From NCBI GenBank assembly GCA_035275265.1, contig DATENC010000017.1:62001-126000 (forward strand): 64,000 nucleotides of DNA. Direction: 5' to 3'. Positions 1 to 6,533 of this stretch are shown piece after piece. The notes beneath the pieces are model-generated. The model was not told where the DNA came from. It did not search any database and was given only the letters and a program-made list of their open reading frames with translations. Each line of letters opens with the position of its first letter. The first letter of the stretch is position 1. This stretch comes from JACQAP01 sp035275265 (GTDB lineage Bacteria; Pseudomonadota; Gammaproteobacteria; Burkholderiales; JACQAP01). Made by a program: the position numbers and the translations under genes.

Positions 1-199
1 GCACCGCTGCATCCTTGATCGGGATGCTGATCTGGTAGTAGAAGCGGTTATAAACCCAGCCCTGCACCTGCTCCCGGGTGAACTTGCCGCTGTTCATCGC
101 GATGTGGAACGGGTGATGAATGTGGTAGCGGTTGCCCTTGGCGCGCAATTGCCTTTCGAACTCGTCTTTGCTCCACGGCAGATTTTCGGCTGCGCCCAT
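1..199 (-). CDS. pqqC: PqqC, pyrroloquinoline-quinone synthase (N-terminal part, cut by window edge)
   Basis: The reverse strand from 199 encodes about 66 residues beginning MGAAENLPWSKDEFE and running through HHPFHIAMNSGKF and GWVYNRFYYQ. These are hallmark N-terminal stretches of PqqC, the cofactorless oxidase that performs the final ring closure and eight-electron oxidation in PQQ synthesis. The start is the ATG whose complement is at 197-199, with GGAG about 6 bases upstream. It lies 12 bases after the pqqB stop, so the two are co-transcribed. The rest of the gene, and presumably pqqD and pqqE, lie beyond the left edge. Confidence 0.93.
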   Translation of the reverse strand, partial: MGAAENLPWSKDEFERQLRAKGNRYHIHHPFHIAMNSGKFTREQVQGWVYNRFYYQISIPIKDAAV

Positions 200-211
200 G
201 CAGGCTCCAGT

Positions 212-1126
212 TCAGAGTGTGACGTCCATTCCGTCGTACGCCACCTCGATCCGGCGGGAGTCCAGTTCCTTACGCTCCTTTGAGTCTTCGTCGAGGATGG
301 GGTTGGTGTTGTTGATATGGATCAGTATTTTGCGTGACGCCTTGAGCGGTTCAAGTACTTCCATCATGCCCCCGGCACCCGACTGCGGCAGATGGCCGAT
401 GTCGCGTGCATGTTTTTTCGAGATACCGAGTTTGATCATCTCGTCGTCGGTCCAGAATGTCCCGTCCACCATCAGGCAATCCGCCTCCTCGAGTAGCGGC
501 CGCAAGTGCGGCTCACTGGCGCCAAGTCCGGGAGCATAAAAAAGCACCTTGCCGGAGCGCTTGTCCCTGATGCGCATGCCGATGTTATCCCCCTCGTGCG
601 GGTTGTCACGGTGCGGCGAATAGGGCGGTGCTTTGCTGCTCAGGGGTACGGCCGTAAAAGTGAGTTGTTCCGCACCTATTACCGGGAACTCGTTGCCGGG
701 ACTGGTGGGTACTTGGTGCCAGTGTACGCCGCAATAGTGTTCGAGGATGTTGAACAGCGGATTGCCGGTGGTCAGGTCCTCGCGTGCCATGCCGGTACAG
801 TAGATTTCCAGCGGCTTGCCTTCGCGTAGCATCAGCAATCCGGTGGTGTGGTCGATCTGCGCATCCATCAGCACTATCGATCGGATCGCTGTGTCGCGAA
901 TCGCCCGTGCTGGCTGCAATTCCGGAAACGCCTTCAATTGCGCCAACAGGTCGGGCGAAGCGTTGAACAGCACCCAGTTGATATTGTCGGCACTGACGGC
1001 GATTGAGGACTGGGTCCGAGCTTTTGCCCGAACAGTGCCCTTGCGCACGCCGTCGCACATACGGCAGTTGCAGTTCCACTGCGGAAAGCCTCCGCCCGCC
1101 GCGGCCCCAAGAACCTTTATTCGCAT
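212..1126 (-). CDS. pqqB: PqqB, metallo-beta-lactamase-fold PQQ biosynthesis protein
   Basis: 304 residues, the normal length for PqqB. The N-terminus MRIKVLGAAAGGGFPQWNCN is a family signature. Cysteines 19, 21 and 24 form the CxCxxC zinc-knuckle characteristic of PqqB. The metallo-beta-lactamase metal motif appears as DAQIDHTTG at 88-96, with Asp/His in place of the classical HxHxDH, as is usual in this family. PqqB is thought to hydroxylate the tyrosine of the Glu-Tyr dipeptide released from PqqA; this comes from family knowledge, not from this sequence. It lies between pqqA (across a terminator) and pqqC. Confidence 0.95.
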   Translation of the reverse strand: MRIKVLGAAAGGGFPQWNCNCRMCDGVRKGTVRAKARTQSSIAVSADNINWVLFNASPDLLAQLKAFPELQPARAIRDTAIRSIVLMDAQIDHTTGLLMLREGKPLEIYCTGMAREDLTTGNPLFNILEHYCGVHWHQVPTSPGNEFPVIGAEQLTFTAVPLSSKAPPYSPHRDNPHEGDNIGMRIRDKRSGKVLFYAPGLGASEPHLRPLLEEADCLMVDGTFWTDDEMIKLGISKKHARDIGHLPQSGAGGMMEVLEPLKASRKILIHINNTNPILDEDSKERKELDSRRIEVAYDGMDVTL

Positions 1127-1159
1127 TGTCCGTCAAAATTATCGTGTTATGGCCGGCAC

Positions 1160-1190
1160 AAAAAACGAAAGCCCCGCGAAGGGGCTTTCG
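1160..1190 (-). terminator. Rho-independent terminator/attenuator between pqqA and pqqB
   Basis: CGAAAGCCCC at 1166-1175 pairs perfectly with GGGGCTTTCG at 1181-1190 (10 bp, 5-base loop). Read on the minus strand, the stem is followed by six T's. It sits after the pqqA stop and before pqqB, so it should lower pqqB-C transcription relative to the short precursor gene. Such partial termination after pqqA is known in other pqq operons; its strength here is inferred. Confidence 0.85.
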
Positions 1191-1208
1191 TCCAAGCCCA
1201 ACCCGGAA

Positions 1209-1280
1209 TTAGCGGTTGGCAATGTACATCGTGACTTCAAAGCCGAAACGCATTTCGGTGTACTCAGGCTTGCTCCACAT
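1209..1280 (-). CDS. pqqA: PqqA, PQQ precursor peptide (copy 1)
   Basis: A 23-codon gene encoding MWSKPEYTEMRFGFEVTMY followed by IANR. Glu15 and Tyr19 in the E-V-T-M-Y core are the residues that PqqE cross-links and that become PQQ. The start codon (complement at 1278-1280) has a GGAG about 6 bases upstream. It is the first gene of the minus-strand pqqA-B-C operon, with a terminator immediately downstream. A second gene for a nearly identical peptide lies at 6085-6156; the two differ at residue 3 (S/T) and at residues 20-21 (IA here, VF there). Confidence 0.95.
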   Translation of the reverse strand: MWSKPEYTEMRFGFEVTMYIANR

Positions 1281-1447
1281 AGTCTTCTCCAAGTTTGAGG
1301 TTGAATTTCGCGGGAAAGGCCCGCTCTTTGCCGAATCATCCGACACTGGCCGCGCCCAGAACGCTGCGCAAAACCGGTATCCGACGAGTCCGCAGGCATT
1401 GTGCGCGTAGGCGGTACGAATCCGCACACGAAAATCAGCATTTGACT

Positions 1448-1464
1448 CTCATGATTATCATGAG
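1448..1464. promoter_or_regulatory. 17-bp perfect palindrome between divergent pqqA and tonB
   Basis: CTCATGAT-T-ATCATGAG is a perfect 8-1-8 inverted repeat, 168 bases upstream of pqqA copy 1 and about 50 bases before the tonB-like start. A copy matching at 14 of 17 positions lies upstream of pqqA copy 2 (5947-5963). It could be an operator for the nearby NarL-type regulator. It also loosely resembles a 7-1-7 Fur box, which would fit tonB. Confidence 0.5.
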
Positions 1465-1514
1465 TTTTACAATGAATCTTTACTTGGCTCAAGGCCTTGC
1501 ACTACGCTCTAAGC

Positions 1515-2468
1515 ATGTCTGACACCGCACTCGACAGAGGGTTTTATTTTGCTTTGCCAATGACCGATTGGTACCGCGATCGGCCCTTCAGGGTGGCCTT
1601 CGTGGCGTCGCTGCTTATACATGCGGCCCTTATCGCGCTGATTCCTGGTTTTCGTGCGGTGGTGTTCGAGCCCTCCAAGGTTCTTGACGTCGAAATCATT
1701 GTTCCTGAGCCACCGCCGGCGCCGACGACGACGGAGAGAAGCCTGCCACCTCCGCAGCGAATAGTCGAAGAAACTCCATTGCAACCGGAACCGAAAGTCG
1801 AGCCGCCCCCGGAGCCACTATTGCGGCAGCCGGAACCCGAGCCTCCACCGATTCCGCGAGCGGAGATCGCGCCGCCGCCCGCACCAGTGGTAGTGCCAAA
1901 GGCGGAACCGCGGATCGAGCCGAAAAGCGAAATCACGCCAGAGCCCAAAATCGAGCCGCGACCTGAACCGCCGCCGGTTGCGCGCGTGGAACCGTTGCCC
2001 GAACCCCGCACGGAAATACTGCCCGACCAGCAACCTGTTCCCCGAGTGGAGCCGCCTCCGCCCGTCGAGCAGGCAACGGTTCCACCTGCACCGGTCGTTG
2101 CCACCCCGGTGCCTCCCCCCGCACCCCCGCAGCCGGTGGCGCGGAAGAAAGAGCCCGATAGGGCCGTGGAGCCCCGACTGCTGCTGACGTACGGCCTGTC
2201 GATCTCAAATGAAATCAAGCGTTATCAGAAATATCCGCCGATGGCGCAACGCAAGGGCTGGGAGGGCACTGCGGAGGTGCTTCTGCAGATTGACGCGGAT
2301 GGTAAAGTCACCAGAATTACACTGGGCAAGAGCAGCGGACGATCGGTTCTCGACGAAGAAGCGCTCAACATGGTGCGCAAGGCTTCGCCACTGCCGCCGG
2401 CGCCGCAAGACCTGCGTGGCCGCGAACTTACCGTGACCGTGCCGATCGTCTTCAAATTGCAATCCTGA
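1515..2468 (+). CDS. TonB family energy-transducing protein
   Basis: About 317 residues with the classic TonB order: one N-terminal membrane anchor (residues ~28-47, FVASLLIHAALIALIPGF), a long periplasmic Pro/Glu-rich spacer with many PEP/EPPP units (~60-210), and a C-terminal TonB domain. The C-terminal domain carries YPPMAQRKGWEG and the later SSGRSVLDEEAL. It would couple the proton-motive force (with ExbBD, not in the window) to outer-membrane receptors. The ATG at 1515 was chosen; a TTG at 1497 and an ATG at 1560 are in frame, and no start has a convincing Shine-Dalgarno site. It is divergent from pqqA across a palindrome, which hints at a link to PQQ or metal uptake but does not prove one. 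Confidence 0.85.
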   Translation: MSDTALDRGFYFALPMTDWYRDRPFRVAFVASLLIHAALIALIPGFRAVVFEPSKVLDVEIIVPEPPPAPTTTERSLPPPQRIVEETPLQPEPKVEPPPEPLLRQPEPEPPPIPRAEIAPPPAPVVVPKAEPRIEPKSEITPEPKIEPRPEPPPVARVEPLPEPRTEILPDQQPVPRVEPPPPVEQATVPPAPVVATPVPPPAPPQPVARKKEPDRAVEPRLLLTYGLSISNEIKRYQKYPPMAQRKGWEGTAEVLLQIDADGKVTRITLGKSSGRSVLDEEALNMVRKASPLPPAPQDLRGRELTVTVPIVFKLQS

Positions 2469-2487
2469 ATCTCTTCGCTCGCCCGGC

Positions 2488-3471
2488 ATGGTCGTGGATC
2501 AGAACCAAGCCAGCGGCGAAGCCCTTTTTCCTCGTATTGAACCCTACCGAAAAGATTGGCTTGATGTCGGTGGCGATCATCGCGTCTATTTCGAGGAAAG
2601 CGGCAATCCCGCGGGATTCCCCGTGTTGTTCGTCCACGGCGGCCCGGGAAGCCGGTCGCGCCCGGCGCATCGCCGTTTTTTCGACCCCTCCTTTTACCGC
2701 ATCGTGTTGTTCGATCAGCGTGGATGCGGACAGAGCACGCCTTCCGGTTCAATTGTAGAAAACACCACCTCGCATCTGGTGGCCGACATCGAGCGATTGC
2801 GCCACTATCTGGGCGTGGATCGATGGCTGCTGTTCGGAGGCTCCTGGGGCAGTACACTGAGCCTGGCCTATGCAATTGCTCATGCGGACCGGGTTGCAGG
2901 GATGGTGTTGCGCGGCGTGTTTCTTGGCAGCGCCACGGAAATCGAGTGGTACGTTTCCGGAATTCGGCGTTTTGTACCCGAGGCTTGGACGGAGTTTGCC
3001 CGCGATGCGGGCGAGTCCATCATCGAATACTATCGGCAACTAATCGATCACCCCGATGTGTCGATTGCGCTGGTGGCGGCCCGGCGCTGGTACGACTATG
3101 AAGCCAGGATCATGGCGATCGGGGAGGTCCCGAATGGCGGTGATGGCAGCGGCAATGTCGCGACGGCCGAGGAATTGCTGGCGAGTGCCAGAATCCAGCT
3201 CCATTTTCTGGCTCATCAGTGTTTTCTGCAGCCGAACCAGTTGCTTGATGATCTCTGGCGGATCGGCGAAAAACCGATAGCCCTGGTGCAAGGCAGAATG
3301 GATATGGTGTGCCCACCAATCAGTGCATTTGAGGTGTCGCGGCGGCTTGCCGGCGCGGAACTGCGTCTGGTAGCCAATGGCGGCCACTCCGCACTGCAGC
3401 CGGCGATCGCCGCGGAATTGTGCGCGGCGACCACACGCATGCGCGATCTTCTGGGCGGGTTCCGCCGATGA
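2488..3471 (+). CDS. pip: Proline iminopeptidase (alpha/beta hydrolase, peptidase S33)
   Basis: 327 residues with all family landmarks. HGGPG (50-54) forms the oxyanion region, DQRGCGQS lies at 76-83, and GGSWGS holds the nucleophile Ser119. The other triad members are Asp~272 in GRMDMVCP and His~300 in NGGHSALQ. The enzyme removes N-terminal proline from peptides in the cytosol. It starts 19 bases after the tonB-like gene, and its stop overlaps the next start by 4 bases (ATGA), so it is translationally coupled to a sensor kinase. A peptidase in a PQQ neighbourhood is suggestive, because PqqA must be trimmed after cross-linking. That role is normally assigned to PqqF/G-type M16 proteases, so any involvement here is inference. 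Confidence 0.87.
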   Translation: MVVDQNQASGEALFPRIEPYRKDWLDVGGDHRVYFEESGNPAGFPVLFVHGGPGSRSRPAHRRFFDPSFYRIVLFDQRGCGQSTPSGSIVENTTSHLVADIERLRHYLGVDRWLLFGGSWGSTLSLAYAIAHADRVAGMVLRGVFLGSATEIEWYVSGIRRFVPEAWTEFARDAGESIIEYYRQLIDHPDVSIALVAARRWYDYEARIMAIGEVPNGGDGSGNVATAEELLASARIQLHFLAHQCFLQPNQLLDDLWRIGEKPIALVQGRMDMVCPPISAFEVSRRLAGAELRLVANGGHSALQPAIAAELCAATTRMRDLLGGFRR

Positions 3472-5234
3472 AGAAATTCGGCCTGCGCTTTCGCATCAAT
3501 TTCGTGATTACGCTGGTCATTGTGCTTTTCGCGTTTGCCGCCTCCGACGTTCTGATCGAGGAAACGCGCCGTTCCATCCGGGAAGAGGTCGAGGCGGGCA
3601 CCAAGGTTACCGTGCAACTGATGGAAACCGTCATCGTCAACACCCGGGCCAATGCACAAAGCGGTCCGTACAACCAGGCGTTGCTGTCGTTCCTGCGCCA
3701 CCTCGGTCGAGTACGTGCCAACGAAATCAAGATGTATGACGAGAATGACCAGTTGATCTACACTTCGCCGCCATCCCAGTACAAACACGGCAAGTGGGCG
3801 CCGGACTGGTTCACCCGTCTGGCGGAGCCGAAGATCGGCGAGTTCCGGTTGAATCTTCCGAACGGCGCGGTTGTGATCACGCCGGACGCTTCGAGGTCGA
3901 TCCTCGATGCCTGGGACGATCTCAAGAGTTTCTTCTGGTTAGTGCTTGGATTTTTCGTGCTGGTCAATGTGTTGGTGTTCTGGCTTCTGGGTCGGTCTCT
4001 GCGGCCCATCGGAAAAATTCTGGGCGGCTTGTCCGAAATGGAGAAGGGCCGCTTTGGCACGCGGTTGGCGAGATTTGACCTTCCCGAATTTGACGCGATC
4101 AGCCACACCTTCAACCGCATGGCGGAGAATCTCGAACGGAGCCTTGCTGAAAATCAGCGCCTTGCGCTGGTCGCAAAGCAATCCAGCGATGCCATCATCA
4201 TCCATGACCTCGAAGCGCGCATTTCGTTCTGGAACCCGGCCGCGGGCCGCATGTTCGGCTATCGTGACGATGAAATCGTGGGCCGTTCTGCTAGTCTGCT
4301 CGCCCCGCCGGAACGCCAAGCCGAAATCCAGGACAACCTCGATACGGTCATGCGGCGTCAACTGGTCGAAAGGGTGGAGACCCAACGCCTGACCAAGGAT
4401 GGCCGGATGGTCGATGTCGCGCTATCGGCGGCGCCCCTGGTGGATCCGGCGAGCGACCAAGTGATCGGTGAAATTTGCAGCATGCGCGACATCACCGAAC
4501 ATAAACTGGTGCGCCTTACCGAACGCGAGCTCGAGCAGAATCGAAAACTCACCCAGTTGATCCAGATCAGGCTGGAGGAAGAGCGCCGCTCGATCGCGCG
4601 CGAACTTCACGATGAACTCGGGCAATGCGTAACGGCGATCAAGACCATCGGTACGGCGATTTCCAACCGCACTCGCGAAAACGCACCTGAGATCCATGGC
4701 AATGCGCAGACGATCGTTTCCGTGGCCACGCACATTTACGATGTGGTGCACGGGATCATTCGCCAGTTGCGGCCCACGGCGCTGGACCACCTAGGCCTGA
4801 GCGCGACGCTGAAGGAGACTGTGGCGGCATGGCGGGAGAGGCACAAAGGGATCGACTGCGAACTCAGGCTTCAGGGCGAACTGGAGGGACTGGGCGAAAC
4901 GCTCAATATCACCATTTACCGCATCGTCCAGGAATGCCTGACCAACGTCATTCGCCATTCCGCCGCGACGCGCGCGGACATAGTGGTTGCGCGTGAAGGC
5001 GACGTCGGCCTTGGCGACGTGGTCAGGGTGACGGTGCGCGACAACGGTAAAGGCATCGCCCAGCGCAATGAGCGTGACGCTACCAGATTCGGCCTGATGG
5101 GGATGCGCGAGCGCGTTCAGGCACTCGACGGGATATTTCAGATCGACAACCGGCCGGGCGAGGGCGTGACGGTGACCGCTGTGATCCCGGCAAAGGCGAC
5201 CCCCGTTGCGACCGGCGGGGTGGAAGCCGCATAG
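3468..5234 (+). CDS. NarL-family membrane sensor histidine kinase (HAMP-PAS-HisKA_3)
   Basis: 588 residues: transmembrane helix 1 (~11-30), a ~125-residue periplasmic sensor region, helix 2 (~155-175), HAMP (~176-228), PAS (~235-345), a HisKA_3 dimerisation domain with phospho-acceptor His381 in SIARELHDELGQ, and an HATPase_c domain (~475-575) with the N box IVQECLTNVIRHS and a G box DNGKGI. The start at 3468 overlaps the iminopeptidase stop by 4 bases. The next gene is its NarL/FixJ-type partner. The signal is unknown; the periplasmic domain was not recognised. Confidence 0.9.
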   Translation: MKKFGLRFRINFVITLVIVLFAFAASDVLIEETRRSIREEVEAGTKVTVQLMETVIVNTRANAQSGPYNQALLSFLRHLGRVRANEIKMYDENDQLIYTSPPSQYKHGKWAPDWFTRLAEPKIGEFRLNLPNGAVVITPDASRSILDAWDDLKSFFWLVLGFFVLVNVLVFWLLGRSLRPIGKILGGLSEMEKGRFGTRLARFDLPEFDAISHTFNRMAENLERSLAENQRLALVAKQSSDAIIIHDLEARISFWNPAAGRMFGYRDDEIVGRSASLLAPPERQAEIQDNLDTVMRRQLVERVETQRLTKDGRMVDVALSAAPLVDPASDQVIGEICSMRDITEHKLVRLTERELEQNRKLTQLIQIRLEEERRSIARELHDELGQCVTAIKTIGTAISNRTRENAPEIHGNAQTIVSVATHIYDVVHGIIRQLRPTALDHLGLSATLKETVAAWRERHKGIDCELRLQGELEGLGETLNITIYRIVQECLTNVIRHSAATRADIVVAREGDVGLGDVVRVTVRDNGKGIAQRNERDATRFGLMGMRERVQALDGIFQIDNRPGEGVTVTAVIPAKATPVATGGVEAA

Positions 5235-5248
5235 CTGGAGGAGTCGGG

Positions 5249-5905
5249 TTGAACAGCAAAGCAGCGGGCGGTGGAATCGGCGTCATGTTGGTGGATGATC
5301 ATGCGGTCGTGCGCATGGGATTCAGGCTTTTGCTGGAAGGATCGGCCGACATCAAAGTGGTTGCCGAAGCCGAAAGCGGCGAGGACGCGTGTCGCAAGTT
5401 TCCGGAAATCAGACCGGATGTCGTGGTCATGGACATCTCGATGCCGGGGATCGGAGGCCTGGAGGCGATTGACCGCATCCTGGCGCGTGAGCCGACGGCG
5501 CGCATCCTGGTGTTGTCCGCGCATGAGGATGCGATGCATGCGCGACGCGTTCTGAAAGCCGGTGCTGCCGGATACCTTACCAAACGCAGTGCGGCGGAAG
5601 CCTTGATGCAGGCGATCCGGCAGGTTCACCAGGGCAAGACTTTCCTGGAACCGGAAATCGCCCAGCAGATGGCGGTGCAGCAGGTCAACGGCGAACGCAA
5701 TCCGCTCGACATGCTGAGCGAAAAGGAATTCAAGGTATTTCTGGCGCTCGCGAAGGGACAGTCGGTGGCCGATATTGCCGGCGTCATGTCGTTGAGCCCT
5801 CGCACAATCGGCACCCATCTATACAACATCAAGCAGAAGTTGGGGGCATCGAACTCTGCCGAATTGGCCATCATTGCGATTCGCGCAGGCCTTATAGAAC
5901 CTTGA
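5249..5905 (+). CDS. NarL/FixJ-type response regulator
   Basis: 218 residues. The receiver domain has the acidic pair Asp16-Asp17, phospho-acceptor Asp62 in VVVMDISMPG, and the conserved Lys in GYLTKRS. A LuxR-type helix-turn-helix lies at ~152-210 (LSEKEFKVF through SLSPRTIGTHLYNIKQKLG). The start is TTG at 5249 with a strong GGAGGAG 8 bases upstream. It sits 14 bases after its cognate kinase. It lies between the two pqqA genes, so PQQ supply or PQQ-dependent dehydrogenases are plausible targets. The 17-bp palindromes at 1448 and 5947 are candidate binding sites. Confidence 0.9.
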   Translation: MNSKAAGGGIGVMLVDDHAVVRMGFRLLLEGSADIKVVAEAESGEDACRKFPEIRPDVVVMDISMPGIGGLEAIDRILAREPTARILVLSAHEDAMHARRVLKAGAAGYLTKRSAAEALMQAIRQVHQGKTFLEPEIAQQMAVQQVNGERNPLDMLSEKEFKVFLALAKGQSVADIAGVMSLSPRTIGTHLYNIKQKLGASNSAELAIIAIRAGLIEP

Positions 5906-5946
5906 TTATTAAAGAAAATTCTGCCGCCAGACTGGGTTGGGCAATT

Positions 5947-5963
5947 CTAATGAAAATCATGAG
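5947..5963. promoter_or_regulatory. Imperfect copy of the 17-bp pqqA-upstream palindrome
   Basis: CTAATGAAAATCATGAG matches the perfect palindrome at 1448-1464 at 14 of 17 positions, keeping the right half ATCATGAG intact. It lies 122 bases upstream of pqqA copy 2. Shared placement upstream of both pqqA genes supports a common regulator. Confidence 0.45.
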
Positions 5964-6084
5964 CCGGATTTCAGTGTTTTCTTGTAGGGTCTGGCACTGG
6001 GCTCCAACAGAATACGTTCCAAGGTCGTGAGGAAGCGGCCGTGAACACCGATGAAGTGGATTAACTCTCTAAAGGAGCTTCACC

Positions 6085-6156
6085 ATGTGGACCAAACCCG
6101 AATACACCGAAATGCGCTTTGGCTTTGAAGTCACGATGTACGTCTTCAATCGCTAA
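6085..6156 (+). CDS. pqqA: PqqA, PQQ precursor peptide (copy 2, solitary)
   Basis: 23 codons encoding MWTKPEYTEMRFGFEVTMY followed by VFNR. Glu15 and Tyr19, which become PQQ, are both present. The start at 6085 is preceded by AAAGGAG with good spacing, and a strong terminator follows 21 bases after the stop, so this is an independent single-gene transcript on the plus strand. The C-terminal tail differs from copy 1 (VFNR against IANR). Extra pqqA copies are known in methylotrophs and other heavy PQQ users, where they raise precursor dosage. Confidence 0.93.
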   Translation: MWTKPEYTEMRFGFEVTMYVFNR

Positions 6157-6177
6157 ATAGCACTGCAAGTCCCGAAG

Positions 6178-6204
6178 GGCTGCTTTCGAGCAGCCTTTTT
6201 TTTT
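6178..6204 (+). terminator. Rho-independent terminator after pqqA copy 2
   Basis: GGCTGCT (6178-6184), loop TTCG, AGCAGCC (6189-6195), then nine T's. This is a perfect 7-bp stem closed by a stable UUCG tetraloop. It isolates the solitary pqqA from the Ebo genes. Confidence 0.9.
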
Positions 6205-6529
6205 GCATCACGGTGGCGCGAGGGTGGCCCCAAAAAAAATGAAATGAATAACGTGGGAGCTATTGCTCCCTTTCTTGTTAGAGCGTTCTCAGTCCCTCGG
6301 CTGCCGAAGTAGCAGCGTGCCTGTGCACGCAGTGAACCGGCTCCTCCGCATTGCAGAGTTACAATTGTGAAAATCAATCCTGGTCATTTTTCGGCAAGTG
6401 CTGGAGAAACACCTGCGGGGCAATCGATCGAAGCCCGTTCTTTGACGGGCATAGAGGAGCGGTAGTGACAACAGAATGTTCGCTGGCGCCGCGGCTGTGG
6501 ATTTCGCACGCTCCGATACGGACGCCTCC
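6205..6529 (+). promoter_or_regulatory. 325-base leader region upstream of the Ebo cluster, with two stem-loops
   Basis: No conserved gene was recognised here. Two hairpins are visible. One is GGGAGC-TATT-GCTCCC at 6255-6270, followed by TTTCTTGTT. The other is GCCCGT-TCTTTG-ACGGGC at 6433-6450, just before a Shine-Dalgarno-like GAGGAG at 6454-6459 that serves a 22-codon leader frame. The first hairpin could be a weak terminator or a small-RNA end. Confidence 0.4.
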
Positions 6530-6533
6530 ATGA
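6465..6533 (+). CDS. Possible 22-residue leader peptide coupled to the Ebo phosphodiesterase
   Basis: A GTG at 6465 has a well-spaced GAGGAG (6454-6459). It opens 22 codons (MTTECSLAPRLWISHAP...) ending in a TGA that overlaps the downstream ATG at 6530 by 4 bases. The downstream ATG has no clear Shine-Dalgarno site of its own, so translational coupling through this leader is attractive. Alternatively the true phosphodiesterase start is the ATG at 6476. No homology was recognised. Confidence 0.3.
   Translation: MTTECSLAPRLWISHAPIRTPP

Noticed and set aside
1544..2218. Minus-strand 224-codon Gly/Ser/Thr-rich frame
   Set aside because: Antisense to the Pro/Glu-rich TonB spacer; low complexity and no ribosome site or homology.
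5980..6000. TGGCAC-like sigma-54 promoter upstream of pqqA copy 2
   Set aside because: The GG-GC spacing is 6, not the required 10 bases.
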